Assembly (NCBI RefSeq): GCF_000815465.1
Contig: NZ_JSWE01000092.1
Span: forward strand, 62,001 to 126,000
Direction: 5' to 3'
From: Candidatus Jidaibacter acanthamoeba
GTDB taxonomy: Bacteria > Pseudomonadota > Alphaproteobacteria > Rickettsiales > Midichloriaceae
Length of the DNA: 64,000 bases
The notes under the pieces were generated by a model. That model did no database searches. It had not been told where the DNA came from and saw only the letters and a program-made list of their open reading frames with translations. A program made the translations under genes and the position numbers. This document shows, in pieces, positions 53,838-63,548 of the stretch; within the stretch, counting starts at the first letter, position 1, and each line of letters begins with the position of its first letter.

Positions 53838-54902
53838 ATGAAAAATAGTACAACAGTATTTCGTCCATTATCAGAGCAAGGAAAAATATTTATTGAAAAC
53901 AATAAGGATGGAATAAAGGCTATTCTAGCCTCATTTTCTTGGATTCAAGAAGCATATATTGAATATAATCATTGGCGCCCTATTTATTATTTAGAAGGCG
54001 AATATAAACAAGGGTACTTTAAGGGTGCTATAGTACAAAAGCAGCTTGAAAAATTTTACTTGAAACGAGGGGTTGCATTTAATGCTATAGTACTTTCCGG
54101 AAAAGAATCAACCTCTGAACTATTCTATAATGCGGAAGAATATAAAACCAAGGAAGCTGCTGAAAAAGCAAGGACCACAGAAGAGTTGAAGAAGGAGAGA
54201 GAAGGTTTGGATGTAAATGGGCGTATAGAGCTATATGAAGAAGAGGTAATACTTGCCATAAAACAGGCTTTTGTAGAAATGGCAGGTATTTTCATTAGTC
54301 AAAAACAACAAAAGTTAGCTGCTAGTGAAGATGGAAATATTAAATTATTATTAAACTCAGTTTCTTTCAAAGAGTGTGGGAGAATAGCTACCTATTATGA
54401 GCTAAAATTCAATACTGACAACGAAACATTAGTAATAGACTGGGATCAAGATGATAAAGAAGGTAGCATTATTTTAAATCCTGAAATGCTTTTCGACAAA
54501 GTACTACCGAAGCTGAGAGAGTATGTATTAAATAAATATGGTAATATTGTTAGTCCGGAAGATAGCGAGCAAGTGAAAGCAATGAAGTCAATACTTGGGG
54601 ATGAGGAAGTGTATAACAGTTTAATAAAAAGCGATAATACCCATAAATTCTTGTTGGCTGCTAAAAATAATGATGAAGAGGGAGTACTAAAGTTACTGAC
54701 TGACCGTTTAACTCGTCCTTCTAAACTTGAAAACATTGTAGATATTATAACTAAAGCTAATAACCTTTTAAAGGAGAATTCAAAAGAAATAGAAGTTGTT
54801 AAGAATAATTCTTTAAATGGGCAATTAAGTAAGAATATCTCTTGGATAGAGAAAGCTATACTTGGTGATTCCTTAACCCGTCCTAAAGGCAGTAGCCTTT
54901 AA
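53838..54902 (+). CDS. Hypothetical island protein, 354 residues
   Basis: I do not recognise this protein. It begins KNSTTVFRPLSEQGKIF, then SWIQEAYIEYNHWRPIYYLEGEYKQ with several aromatic residues, a coiled segment (KEAAEKARTTEELKKEREG), and a helical C-terminal third starting KFLLAAKNNDEEGVLKLLTD, which resembles a single ankyrin-like repeat. Two similar pieces occur (DRLTRPSKL and DSLTRPKGSSL, the latter at the very end). The frame is intact, unlike its neighbours. It lies 16 bases after the HEPN pseudogene and could have been co-transcribed with it. Confidence 0.5.
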   Translation: MKNSTTVFRPLSEQGKIFIENNKDGIKAILASFSWIQEAYIEYNHWRPIYYLEGEYKQGYFKGAIVQKQLEKFYLKRGVAFNAIVLSGKESTSELFYNAEEYKTKEAAEKARTTEELKKEREGLDVNGRIELYEEEVILAIKQAFVEMAGIFISQKQQKLAASEDGNIKLLLNSVSFKECGRIATYYELKFNTDNETLVIDWDQDDKEGSIILNPEMLFDKVLPKLREYVLNKYGNIVSPEDSEQVKAMKSILGDEEVYNSLIKSDNTHKFLLAAKNNDEEGVLKLLTDRLTRPSKLENIVDIITKANNLLKENSKEIEVVKNNSLNGQLSKNISWIEKAILGDSLTRPKGSSL

Positions 54903-54953
54903 TTTACATTAAATAAAAATAGAAAATAGGAGAGGAAGTATAGCAAATTTCTC

Positions 54954-55430
54954 TTATTTATTACTATTATTCTCCACCATCCAGTTAGCGAATCTGGTAT
55001 CTACTTTAGGCTCGTCTGCACTTAAGGAATAAATATAAACTTCCTGTATAATGTGCAACATCTGCTCCAAGGTAAGAGTTAAGTGTTTTCGGGCTATTAT
55101 TTTCTCTACCGACTGCAATGTATCATTATATAACTTAAAGTTCCAAATATGCTTCTCAATAGGTTTTATAGTAGCATCTCTACTCACCATGTAAGCAGGG
55201 TTTGAGCTTTCATTACCCAATAAAGCATCTACCGAACACTCGAGGGTCTTTGCTATGGCAACTAAGGTCTCCATGCCGGGATTAGTGGATTTGTTATTTA
55301 AAATATTTCTTACCGCACTAATCTTAAGCCCTGACTTCTTTTCAACTGAACTTGCAGTCAAATTTCTTTCGCTCATCCTTTGTTTTATCTGCTCTTTTAA
55401 ATTCTCTAAAACATATTTTGTATTTATCAT
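54954..55430 (-). CDS. XRE-family helix-turn-helix regulator
   Basis: The N-terminal 75 residues form a Cro/CI-type HTH: LKEQIKQRMSERNLTASSVEKKSGLKISAVRNILNNKSTNPGMETLVAIAKTLECSVDALLG, split as helices 1-5 with the recognition helix around ISAVRNIL. The remaining 80 residues are helical and may dimerise. It is convergent with the 354-residue gene and likely regulates island genes or its own promoter. Length and style match repressor-like proteins of Rickettsiales mobile elements. Confidence 0.85.
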   Translation of the reverse strand: MINTKYVLENLKEQIKQRMSERNLTASSVEKKSGLKISAVRNILNNKSTNPGMETLVAIAKTLECSVDALLGNESSNPAYMVSRDATIKPIEKHIWNFKLYNDTLQSVEKIIARKHLTLTLEQMLHIIQEVYIYSLSADEPKVDTRFANWMVENNSNK

Positions 55431-55642
55431 ATCCGTCTCATTTATTTTTCTGCTTGTGAGTACAATTTCTATATGCTATTTGTGCTTATGCTATAATAAC
55501 TACTAGTTATACTCAGAATAGGTAATAATATAATCATAATATATCACAAGCTAAATTCATATAAACTTTATAAATATTGAGTAGAATATTCTTTAGTCAT
55601 TGTTAATATATTTAATTAGTAACGATTTAACAGGTAATAGTT

Positions 55643-55771
55643 ATGAATATTAAGCTATTACAAAAAGAAGCTAATATATCCAATGAGAAATTAAATGAAT
55701 CTATAAAATTATTAAGGTCATATGGAATAAGGACAAATTTTATAAATATAATTAAAAATAAAATGCATTAA
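55643..55771 (+). CDS. Very short ORF, 42 residues, doubtful
   Basis: It starts ATG with a weak CAGGTAATAG upstream and reads MNIKLLQKEANISNEKLNES then a short helix. Composition is coding-like (Lys/Asn/Leu helix), but nothing is recognised. It may be the 5' end of a truncated gene. Confidence 0.2.
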   Translation: MNIKLLQKEANISNEKLNESIKLLRSYGIRTNFINIIKNKMH

Positions 55772-55840
55772 TTGAGTGTAATTGAAACAATAATTATACT
55801 TCAAAAAATTGGAATTTATAAATTAACCCGGGAATATGAT

Positions 55841-56022
55841 TAAATTCTACCATATCATCTCTAACCTCATGGTTTCAAACAACGCCAATAACAGAGCAAA
55901 AGCAGTTGGCAAGTAATTCAACTGTAAAACTAGTTACTACGCTACTGGATGAAAGTATTACCATGCAAACCTTAATGGAAAGAAAAGAAAGGATAAAGCT
56001 GGAATTAAATGAAGCGTTATAA
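55841..56022 (+). pseudogene. 3' remnant of an unidentified gene
   Basis: An open stretch of about 60 codons after a stop reads TPITEQKQLASNSTVKLVTTLLDES and ends ERIKLELNEAL with a stop. It has no start codon early in frame and looks like the C-terminal end of a larger helical protein, cut by the IS remnant that follows. Family unknown. Confidence 0.3.
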
Positions 56023-56024
56023 CC

Positions 56025-56344
56025 TTGGGACAAAGGCATAAAACCACTCAAGCTGAAGTATTGACCCAAGATATTGAAAAATTCACCGTAATTGCAGATA
56101 AAGGATATGACGGTAATGCTTTCTTAAGCACTTTTGAAATCAAATAAAACCAAACCAATCTGTTATACCACTTAAATCAAATAGAAAAAATTCCACTTCT
56201 TATGATTCGCATCTTTACAAAGAACGTCATCTTATTAAATGCTTCTTTGGTAAAATTAAGCATTCCCGTAGAACCTTCTCTAGATTCGACAAAATTGCCA
56301 ATGCTTTCCTTAACTTAGTGGAAACTCTTTTATGGTTAGGTTAA
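56025..56344 (+). pseudogene. IS5-family (IS427-like) transposase C-terminal remnant
   Basis: In two adjacent frames the sequence reads LGQRHKTTQAEVLTQDIEKFTVIADKGYDGNAF, then, after a frame change near 56147, SVIPLKSNRKNSTSYDSHLYKERHLIKCFFGKIKHSRR and FDKIANAFLNLVETLLWLG. This is the end of a DDE transposase of the IS5 family: ADKGYD holds the second Asp, and the YKER...FF.K.KH.RR block holds the catalytic Glu. The 5' half and the terminal repeats are gone. Confidence 0.8.
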
Positions 56345-56714
56345 TTTTTTGTTCATGCAACCTATATTTTTTAAAGAAAAAAACTTTAACAAAAGGGTGT
56401 AAGCGTGTTGATAAGATGAGAGGCGGGGGAGTATATATTAGTCTTTAAGGCAAGATAAAAAAGTTCTCCTCAACATATTGTGTACACGGCTATACATAAG
56501 GAGTAATCAGGATTTCAAGTGGGGGCAAAGAAATAGCATACACTCTGCTAATTTTTGCAAAAGTAAAAAATTATTTTTCATCCTTAATCACTTTTACTTT
56601 AAATTTTAAAATAAGTCTTTACTGAAGGTTTTCTAAAACAGAAAAATGAAATTGAATAATTTTCTTTAAATATTGCAATCACAAAGTTTCCCGAGGTATC
56701 CCCGGAAAATTTAC
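56345..56714. other. Non-coding right end of the island (about 370 bp)
   Basis: No gene or RNA was seen. The last 35 bases before the repeat (CGAGGTATCCCCGG) differ from the corresponding left flank. Confidence 0.35.
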
Positions 56715-56826
<112 letters not shown>

Positions 56827-56920
56827 TCAAATATTATTGAAAAGATAATATACCCTATTGTTTTCAATAATGCAAGCTTTGATAAAAAATTTAGTCAAAA
56901 TAATTCAGCTAAACTATTTT

Positions 56921-57184
56921 TTATTCAACGTTGCCAACTTCTTTTGCAATATCAATCGGGCTTTTGTATTCTTTATCATCAAAGCGGCTCAAAACATTTA
57001 ATACATCCGAGGGAGCCCCGTTTTTCTTAGCGGTTTTTTCAAGATCCGCTTTGCCGGCAGGATAATGAATCCCTTTAAGATAACGCTCAACTGCAGCAGG
57101 ACTTGCTTTTTCAGGATCACCCCTACCGCCTTCGCTTGTTTTTTTTCCGCCTTCAACTCTTCCGTCTTTTGTATCTTTTACCAT
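56921..57184 (-). CDS. DUF2795 domain protein
   Basis: The protein has 87 residues. After a Gly/Lys-rich lead comes SPAAVERYLKGIHYPAGKADLEKTAKKNGAPSDVLNVL, then DDKEYKSPIDIAKEVG. This is the whole DUF2795 domain, a small helical fold seen in many bacteria, often in stress-linked settings; its function is unknown. A second-domain or membrane part is absent. It lies just outside the island, beyond tRNA-fMet. Confidence 0.8.
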   Translation of the reverse strand: MVKDTKDGRVEGGKKTSEGGRGDPEKASPAAVERYLKGIHYPAGKADLEKTAKKNGAPSDVLNVLSRFDDKEYKSPIDIAKEVGNVE

Positions 57185-57398
57185 TTTTTATCCCCGAAAT
57201 TTATTTGAATTAACTTATAAATTTTTAGCTTATTTACAAGTTTTTAGAAAAGTGATTTTAAAGGAGTTTTAACGTGGACAAAGATATAATGGTTATTTTT
57301 ACGCCTATTTTCCTTAAGAGTAAAAATAAATATTAAATTGATAAATAATAATTTTATAATATATTAATATTATAATAATATTAGATATAAATATAAGT

Positions 57399-57755
57399 AT
57401 GAAAATCTTTGTATCAGCGAGTACTTCATTAAAGAATAGTGCAAGCTGGTTAGCTTTTTTTTCAAATAAAATAATGAATATAGGCTATATAATAAATGGG
57501 ATAGCGTTAACTTATGGAGCTATTTGCATTAACAGCCAAAACCAGTTACAAGACGGGAAAGTAATAAGAGCACCTGAAGTCAAAAATATGGCAATAATTT
57601 CCGTTTTAGGGCTATCAAGCTATGCTACAAGTGGTGGCTTATATTTAGCAGAGGAGAGCCTTGAGTACCTAGCCAAAAAAATAGACCAAACAAGCGATCT
57701 GATTGATAATGCGCTGGATTATGCTACAAACTTAACTCATAGTGCTTTTTATTAA
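57399..57755 (+). CDS. Small membrane protein, 118 residues
   Basis: I do not recognise this. It has two moderate hydrophobic segments (about 26-45, MNIGYIINGIALTYGAICIN, and about 65-85, NMAIISVLGLSSYATSGGLY) and an acidic helical C-terminus. No good ribosome-binding site is seen. It precedes the 1183-residue gene by 83 bases on the same strand. Confidence 0.45.
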   Translation: MKIFVSASTSLKNSASWLAFFSNKIMNIGYIINGIALTYGAICINSQNQLQDGKVIRAPEVKNMAIISVLGLSSYATSGGLYLAEESLEYLAKKIDQTSDLIDNALDYATNLTHSAFY

Positions 57756-57838
57756 TCTATATAATTATTAACCCTTAATTAATAAATATGTGATATTATT
57801 AAATATATTATAGGTATATTTTTAATAAATGGCGCTTT

Positions 57839-60800
57839 ATGAGTAAAGTTATAGTCAAAGAATATCAGGAAAATATAAAAAATCTTTTAAATGAACTTAA
57901 CTTTGTAATTAATGAATCAGAGCACATTTCATCGGCTGATAAAGTGAAAATGGACGTTTTACCTGAAGTTTTGTCGCTGAATAAATCTCTGGTTATGAAA
58001 ATGCTACAGGATATGGGGGTAAGCTCCGATAAAGTTAAGCAGCTATTCCAAATAGAAAATTTTAGCTTTCAAGCGTTGGGGGAAGGAAAATATAATAGTC
58101 ATGAAGCAATGCAAGATTTTAAAGTGTTGAGCTTAATGCTTGATCCTAAGTTTTTAAGCATAATTAGCGGCTATGCCGCTTCCTCTTTGAAAAACAATAC
58201 TTTCAACAAATATAAATTAAACAGCCTCAAAGAGTGGAAAGAAAAACTAAATAACCTGAATAAACAAAAAGAGGATAAAGTTAAGGAGCTTGACGGCTTA
58301 AAGCAATTTTTAAATCTGATTGATAGTAAAGAAGAAGAGGTATTAAAATCTGTAACAAGTAATTTTAGTAAGATAATAAAAGAAGGTACTTTATATTTTG
58401 ATAAACTTGATGTTTTAGAAACCGGATTAGCTGAACTATTAAATCAGGCACAAAACAAGGGATTAAAAGTAGTAGAAAATTTAATTAATTCTTTAATTAA
58501 AGACTCCAACAAGCAACTTGTTGAAGTTATGCAATGGGAGGATAAACTAAATGATTTTTTAAAAATAAATAGTTTCAATTCTTTTCAAATAAAAGAAATT
58601 AATAAGTTAACCGAGGCAAATGCCGAAGAGATTCTACTGCCGTTAAACTTCGAGATAGAGCTTAATAAGCTTATTACAGCAGCGAGCTTAAGAAAGAAAG
58701 ATCTGCAATCACTGACCGCAGAAGCAATAGGAGTATTAAATGCGGTTGACCCAGCTAAACAAGGGCAACTTTTAAGAGAAATATCTTATAATTTAATGAA
58801 AAATAAGAATGAGTCTTCCTTTCACTCAGAGGAAATGAAAAAAGTTATTAAAAACTTTAAAGAAGAGGTGGAAAGCAAATTAAAAAGTGAGTTTATAAAC
58901 CCTGAAAATAAAATAAAAAATGTGAAGCAGGCAAAAGAGTTGATAGAACAGGAGATAATAAGTAGAGAAAGCGAAATAGATGAGATTACAAAAGATACTT
59001 ATAAAGAGCTGGATAATCATTTTGATACAAAAGGAATCGGAAATGAAGATAATATCCTGACTTTAGTTAAAAGCTATATATTCGAAGTAAAGCTTGAAAA
59101 AAATAACACTATAGCTGAAAAGCTTACCAATCAGAACTATGTTAGTCAACTTATCGATTCGGAAACTAAGCTTAAGGCAAAAATTATAGAAAAAATAAGT
59201 AAGCTTTCCGCGAAACAAAATGATAATAAAAATATAAGCAACACTACTCTTGAAGAAGAACTTAAGACGAAAGAGGAGGTTATCAAGCAGCTGAGCTCAT
59301 GGAACACTAAATTAAAAGGTGATGAGATATTCAAAAAAGTAGCCGGTATATTGGAAAACAATAAGCTGAACTTAGAAGAAAATGCTAATGAAGTTTTATT
59401 TCAAAAGCAAATAGAGGAGATAAGTAATAAGTATAGTAATCATGATTTTTTTGCATATGGGGAACGAATTCAAGATAAACTATTTAGCAAACAAGGGGAG
59501 TGGCACACATTTTTTAATAGTGGGTTTTACCCGTTTAATAGTATCGGAGATAGTATTAATACAGGATTAACTATACTTAAAGGAATTCTTACCGGGGAAG
59601 CATTCACAGAACTACTTTCAGGTAAAAAATTTAGCAAAGGGATGCCATGGAGTAAAAAGGTAAGTGGAAATATAGATGCGGTTTTAATGAAAGAGTTAGA
59701 TGCCATTAAAGAAAAATGCTTTGAAAAATTAAATAACCTTATAACTAAGCAGGGCTTTATTAATACTGACCGAGAAGATGCTATTACTATAAAGCTTAAT
59801 CATGATAAACTAACCGCTTTCTCAAAAACTTTTGAATTTCAACCTGTTATGCTAGGTAAGAAAAGCACTGAAATTATTAACGATTTTGATGCCTATGAAG
59901 CAAAGCACATCCATCCGATTTTAAAGTTTAATTTTGCTGATAAAATAAAAGCAAAAATAAAAAACCATATAAATATATTTGAAGAAGGAACACAGGAGCA
60001 AATTAGTATTATTGAAAAAAATATAGAAGCTTCCGCCAATAATGCAAAAGCTAGTATTATATTAAAAATTAATAAATTATTTTCCGAGATGATGGGGGTA
60101 ATTATAGATAAGCAATTGCATCAAATCAATGAAGCCCTTAAGCAGGATATAAGCAATGAACTAAAAGCATTTAAGCTGGAAGCGATTAATAGGTTATATT
60201 ATTATTTGCCTGCCGATGAAAGTATAGATCCTAAAAACCTTCAGCGAACCTTAGAAAAAGTCATGAAAGAAGTTTTTGAATATCAGGCGGAATTATTGAA
60301 GAATCTTCCTAATAAATATATTAAAATTATCGATGAGAAATTTGCTCAATTTCTTTCTGATGCCCTAGAAAAAATATCCCCGGCAATAATGGAGTTTATT
60401 GACAAGCAAGGTAGGCAAATTATAGATGAATATGAAACGGAGTTTTCAAGTATTAATATCAACTTGATTGAAGAAGCTAAAGAGTTCTTCGGAATTAAAG
60501 TTGATCGAAACGGCAATGAATATATTGAACAAGAATCACTATTATATAAGGTAAAAGAACTTTTTGGTATTAAACATCAATATGAAAACTTAAAAAACTC
60601 CCGGACTCTTATCGAGGAAAGTACTGAATATCATATTAAGTTACTATTTAAAGATATGATTTTCAATTCCGCAGAACTTAATAAAAAGTTAAACGACATA
60701 GAATATTTAGAAAAACTTGATCTTAATATGCTGGATGAAAAAGATAAAGAGTTTGTTTCCAATCTCAAATTCATGAAACATGCGGAAAAAATGCATAAAA

Positions 60801-61390
60801 TTTATGAGAAACTAGAGATATTGGAAAAGCAAAGTAACCAGGAAAATGATAATAATTTTAATTTAGAAAAAGCTCCTAATTTAAGAGATCTGCTAGATCA
60901 TAGCGATTGGTGGAATCTGAAACAATACTCCGCGGTTTTCGTAGATAATGCTTATGATACCATAAATAATTATTATAAATTTTATTTTGATACTTCATTT
61001 GATAATATAAAAGCGGCACAAGACGATATTGTGCAATATATTAATTCATTTCATAATATAATTGAGATAGCTAAAGTAAAAATATTTGTAAATTTAGTGG
61101 AAGCCAAAAAACAATCTAATTTATGTACTTTAACTAAAATTAACCAACCTATAGATTGTAATAAAAATTATGAATCATCTTTAAAACAATTCATTAATTT
61201 ATTCCCTCAATATAAAAAGGATTCAAGCTTAATTAAGGATAAAATATTTGAGCTGTCATATGAGGAAGCAAAATTATTTTACAGCTACCGGATACCGGTG
61301 CCTGAAATTAAAGACAAGCAAATCTGGGAACAGGTTTATGAAGAATATATAAACCTAGCTGAACATGTTACTCATGATTTCAGTAATTAG
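57839..61390 (+). CDS. Giant lineage-specific helical protein, 1183 residues
   Basis: I do not recognise any family. It is almost entirely helical, with long coiled-coil stretches rich in Lys, Glu, Asn and Leu (e.g. around 130-165, 350-400, 450-520, 720-800). One less charged segment near residues 555-600 (FFNSGFYPFNSIGDSIN...GLTILKGILTGEAFTELL) could insert in a membrane. No signal peptide, P-loop or catalytic motif was found. Only six or so Cys/Trp-type residues occur per several hundred positions. Such proteins in Rickettsiales are often secreted effectors or surface-related; that is inference. The frame is intact over 3.5 kb, so it is under selection. Confidence 0.65.
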   Translation: MSKVIVKEYQENIKNLLNELNFVINESEHISSADKVKMDVLPEVLSLNKSLVMKMLQDMGVSSDKVKQLFQIENFSFQALGEGKYNSHEAMQDFKVLSLMLDPKFLSIISGYAASSLKNNTFNKYKLNSLKEWKEKLNNLNKQKEDKVKELDGLKQFLNLIDSKEEEVLKSVTSNFSKIIKEGTLYFDKLDVLETGLAELLNQAQNKGLKVVENLINSLIKDSNKQLVEVMQWEDKLNDFLKINSFNSFQIKEINKLTEANAEEILLPLNFEIELNKLITAASLRKKDLQSLTAEAIGVLNAVDPAKQGQLLREISYNLMKNKNESSFHSEEMKKVIKNFKEEVESKLKSEFINPENKIKNVKQAKELIEQEIISRESEIDEITKDTYKELDNHFDTKGIGNEDNILTLVKSYIFEVKLEKNNTIAEKLTNQNYVSQLIDSETKLKAKIIEKISKLSAKQNDNKNISNTTLEEELKTKEEVIKQLSSWNTKLKGDEIFKKVAGILENNKLNLEENANEVLFQKQIEEISNKYSNHDFFAYGERIQDKLFSKQGEWHTFFNSGFYPFNSIGDSINTGLTILKGILTGEAFTELLSGKKFSKGMPWSKKVSGNIDAVLMKELDAIKEKCFEKLNNLITKQGFINTDREDAITIKLNHDKLTAFSKTFEFQPVMLGKKSTEIINDFDAYEAKHIHPILKFNFADKIKAKIKNHINIFEEGTQEQISIIEKNIEASANNAKASIILKINKLFSEMMGVIIDKQLHQINEALKQDISNELKAFKLEAINRLYYYLPADESIDPKNLQRTLEKVMKEVFEYQAELLKNLPNKYIKIIDEKFAQFLSDALEKISPAIMEFIDKQGRQIIDEYETEFSSININLIEEAKEFFGIKVDRNGNEYIEQESLLYKVKELFGIKHQYENLKNSRTLIEESTEYHIKLLFKDMIFNSAELNKKLNDIEYLEKLDLNMLDEKDKEFVSNLKFMKHAEKMHKIYEKLEILEKQSNQENDNNFNLEKAPNLRDLLDHSDWWNLKQYSAVFVDNAYDTINNYYKFYFDTSFDNIKAAQDDIVQYINSFHNIIEIAKVKIFVNLVEAKKQSNLCTLTKINQPIDCNKNYESSLKQFINLFPQYKKDSSLIKDKIFELSYEEAKLFYSYRIPVPEIKDKQIWEQVYEEYINLAEHVTHDFSN

Positions 61391-61427
61391 CCACAATAAT
61401 GTAAATTAATAATAATTAAACTTAATT

Positions 61428-62303
61428 TTATAGATCATTTCTAACTAATAAGGCTAGGTCGTATACTTTATTTTTTGCAACGCCAAAAGATTCTGAGATT
61501 TCTGCAACAGCATCTTTTAAGCTGGTTTTTTGCCTCAAGAGTGATTTTAATAACTCTTTAATATGTTGCTCATCTATTTCTTTATCGGCTTCAGTTTCTA
61601 TTAATACTACTATTTCTCCTCTTATTTCATCTTTTAATGCATAATGATTAATCAGAGAGGTGAAATTACCTCTGGTAATCTCTTCAAACCTTTTGGTCAT
61701 TTCCCGTGCTACGCATACTTGTGAGGTAGGGAATATTCTACTTGCAGTTTCCAAGGTATCAAGCAATCGTCTGGGACTTTCAAAAAAGATTAAAGTAGTT
61801 TCAAATTTTTTATATCCTGCCAAAGTTTTTTCTTTGGCAGCCTTTTCATGCGGTAAAAATCCTAAAAAAGAAAATTTTAAGCTTTTGAACCCGCTTAAAA
61901 CTAAGGCATTAATCAATGAACATGCTCCAGGCAGAGATTCTACTTTTATGCCGCGCTCCATCGCTTTATTAACGAGCTTATAGCCGGGATCGGAAAGAAT
62001 GGGAGTGCCTGCATCGGAAACCAGAGCGATTGATTGGCCTTGTTCAATTAGGGTAAGGCACTTCTCGATTTTATTATCCGAAGCATGGTCATCAAATTGG
62101 AAGCATTTAGTGTTAATTTGATAAGCGGAAAGCAACTTTTGCGTAACTCTGGTATCTTCACATAATATAACATTAACTTTTTTTAAAGTATCTAAAGCTC
62201 TTAAAGTAATATCCTCAAGATTGCCTATTGGTGTAGCAATTATAAACAAAGCGTTAGATATGCTTGAAAATTCATTTTTTTTATTTATCTTATGCTCGTA
62301 CAT
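61428..62303 (-). CDS. rsmI: 16S rRNA 2'-O-ribose C1402 methyltransferase RsmI
   Basis: RsmI methylates C1402 in the decoding centre of 16S rRNA. The start block LFIIATPIGNLEDITLRALDTL, CEDTRVTQKLL, VSDAGTPILSDPGYKLV and LPGACSLINALVLSG are the tetrapyrrole-methylase-fold signatures of RsmI, with LIFFESPRRLLDTL and CVAREMTKRFEE further on. The ATG at 62303 gives a usual N-terminus; an upstream in-frame start at 62381 would run into the divergent gene. The divergent pairing with an LpoA-like lipoprotein is conserved across proteobacteria. Confidence 0.94.
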   Translation of the reverse strand: MYEHKINKKNEFSSISNALFIIATPIGNLEDITLRALDTLKKVNVILCEDTRVTQKLLSAYQINTKCFQFDDHASDNKIEKCLTLIEQGQSIALVSDAGTPILSDPGYKLVNKAMERGIKVESLPGACSLINALVLSGFKSLKFSFLGFLPHEKAAKEKTLAGYKKFETTLIFFESPRRLLDTLETASRIFPTSQVCVAREMTKRFEEITRGNFTSLINHYALKDEIRGEIVVLIETEADKEIDEQHIKELLKSLLRQKTSLKDAVAEISESFGVAKNKVYDLALLVRNDL

Positions 62304-62322
62304 TAATTTACAATTATTATTT

Positions 62323-63495
62323 ATGTTGAAGAAAATTTTTATCGTTTTATCTTTATTAACACTAACCGGCTGTACTAGCAATAATGTTGATAATAAACAA
62401 GTTGAACTTCAACCCATCCCGGAAAAAAATGTTTCAGAAAACCATCGAAGATTAGAGGTCGCTCTTCTCCTACCGCTCTCAGGGGAGCATGCCGAGATAG
62501 GTAATAATATGCTGCAAGCTACCCGACTTGCTCTTCATGAATTAAAAGTAAGCCAAGTTAATATCAACCCGATCGATATCGGAAGCGATATAGCCCACCC
62601 AGAAGAAATTTTAAATTTATTAGATGAAAAAAAATATGATATTATCGTCGGTCCTATATTTTCCCATCATACAAAAGTAATTTACAGTTATGCTTACAAA
62701 CATCAAATCCCGCTTATTTCTTTTTCAAATGATATCAGTTTATTAAATAATGAGGGGTTATTTTTAATCGGGATAATGCCTGATCAAGTTATTAATAGAG
62801 TTGTAAACTATGCGGCACTGGAAGGATATAATAAACTCTTCGGATTGTTGCCTGAGAACAGATATGGCTTGTATATTGAAAACATTCTTAAAAACAATGC
62901 GGAAGGAGGTAATTATCAAGTTATAGATATAGCTAGATATATTCATTCTCATGATACCGCCTTAACAAATGCTCAAAATGCTTTAACCATTATTAAAGCT
63001 GCTATATTAAAACAAGCGGCAGTTGAAGGAAATAATACAAAAAGCTTTGCACTTCTAATGCCGGAGGGTGGAGAATTTACCTATGAAATTACAAAAGATA
63101 TGTATGCTTGGGCAGAAGAAAATAAAATTAAATTAAAATTCCTCGGATCCCCGCAATGGGATAATAAAAAACTGGTTTCAGCAAAACATTTAAACGGTGC
63201 TTGGATTGCAGCTGCTCCGAATTTACACTTAAAAAATTTCGAACAACGATTCTATGATAATAATAACGTAGAACCATTTAAGATATCGGCTCTTGCTTAT
63301 GATGCAGCGGCATTACTTGCGGTATTATCAACTAAAGATAATATTTTAGAAGCTTTGCTGGATGATGGCGGGTTTCAAGGTGCTTCCGGTATCTTCAGAT
63401 TTAAAAAAGACGGTAGCAATGAAAGAATGCTCTCTATATTTGAAATTGAAAAAGGTGAATTGAAAGAAATTGATCCCGCCGGCTCAAGTTTTTAA
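62323..63495 (+). CDS. LpoA/LppC-like lipoprotein, penicillin-binding protein activator
   Basis: The ATG at 62323 gives a lipoprotein signal: MLKKIFIVLSLLTLTGC with the lipobox LTGC. The rest is a periplasmic-binding-protein type 1 fold: VALLLPLSGEHAEIGNNMLQA, YDIIVGPIFSHHTKVIYSYA, LISFSNDISLLNNEGLFLIGI and FKISALAYDAAALLAVL. In enterobacteria LpoA activates PBP1a from the outer membrane; in alphaproteobacteria the short form like this one is annotated as penicillin-binding protein activator. The longer frame from 62221 overlaps rsmI and is rejected. Confidence 0.85.
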   Translation: MLKKIFIVLSLLTLTGCTSNNVDNKQVELQPIPEKNVSENHRRLEVALLLPLSGEHAEIGNNMLQATRLALHELKVSQVNINPIDIGSDIAHPEEILNLLDEKKYDIIVGPIFSHHTKVIYSYAYKHQIPLISFSNDISLLNNEGLFLIGIMPDQVINRVVNYAALEGYNKLFGLLPENRYGLYIENILKNNAEGGNYQVIDIARYIHSHDTALTNAQNALTIIKAAILKQAAVEGNNTKSFALLMPEGGEFTYEITKDMYAWAEENKIKLKFLGSPQWDNKKLVSAKHLNGAWIAAAPNLHLKNFEQRFYDNNNVEPFKISALAYDAAALLAVLSTKDNILEALLDDGGFQGASGIFRFKKDGSNERMLSIFEIEKGELKEIDPAGSSF

Positions 63496-63508
63496 TTAAC
63501 AATTCTAG

Positions 63509-63542
63509 TAAAAACCCTTTAAATAAATTTTAAAGGGTTCTC
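63509..63542. terminator. Rho-independent terminator between convergent genes
   Basis: The stem AACCCTTTAAA/TTTAAAGGGTT is followed on the minus strand by TTTTTAC, and on the plus strand by a poorer TCTCATT. It best serves the minus-strand gene ending at 63549 and may also stop the LpoA-like transcript. Confidence 0.7.
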
Positions 63543-63548
63543 ATTAAT

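Noticed and set aside
55841-56022. Conjugative relaxase (TraA-type) C-terminus
   Set aside because: The fragment is a short helical stretch with no diagnostic motif, so I leave it unidentified.
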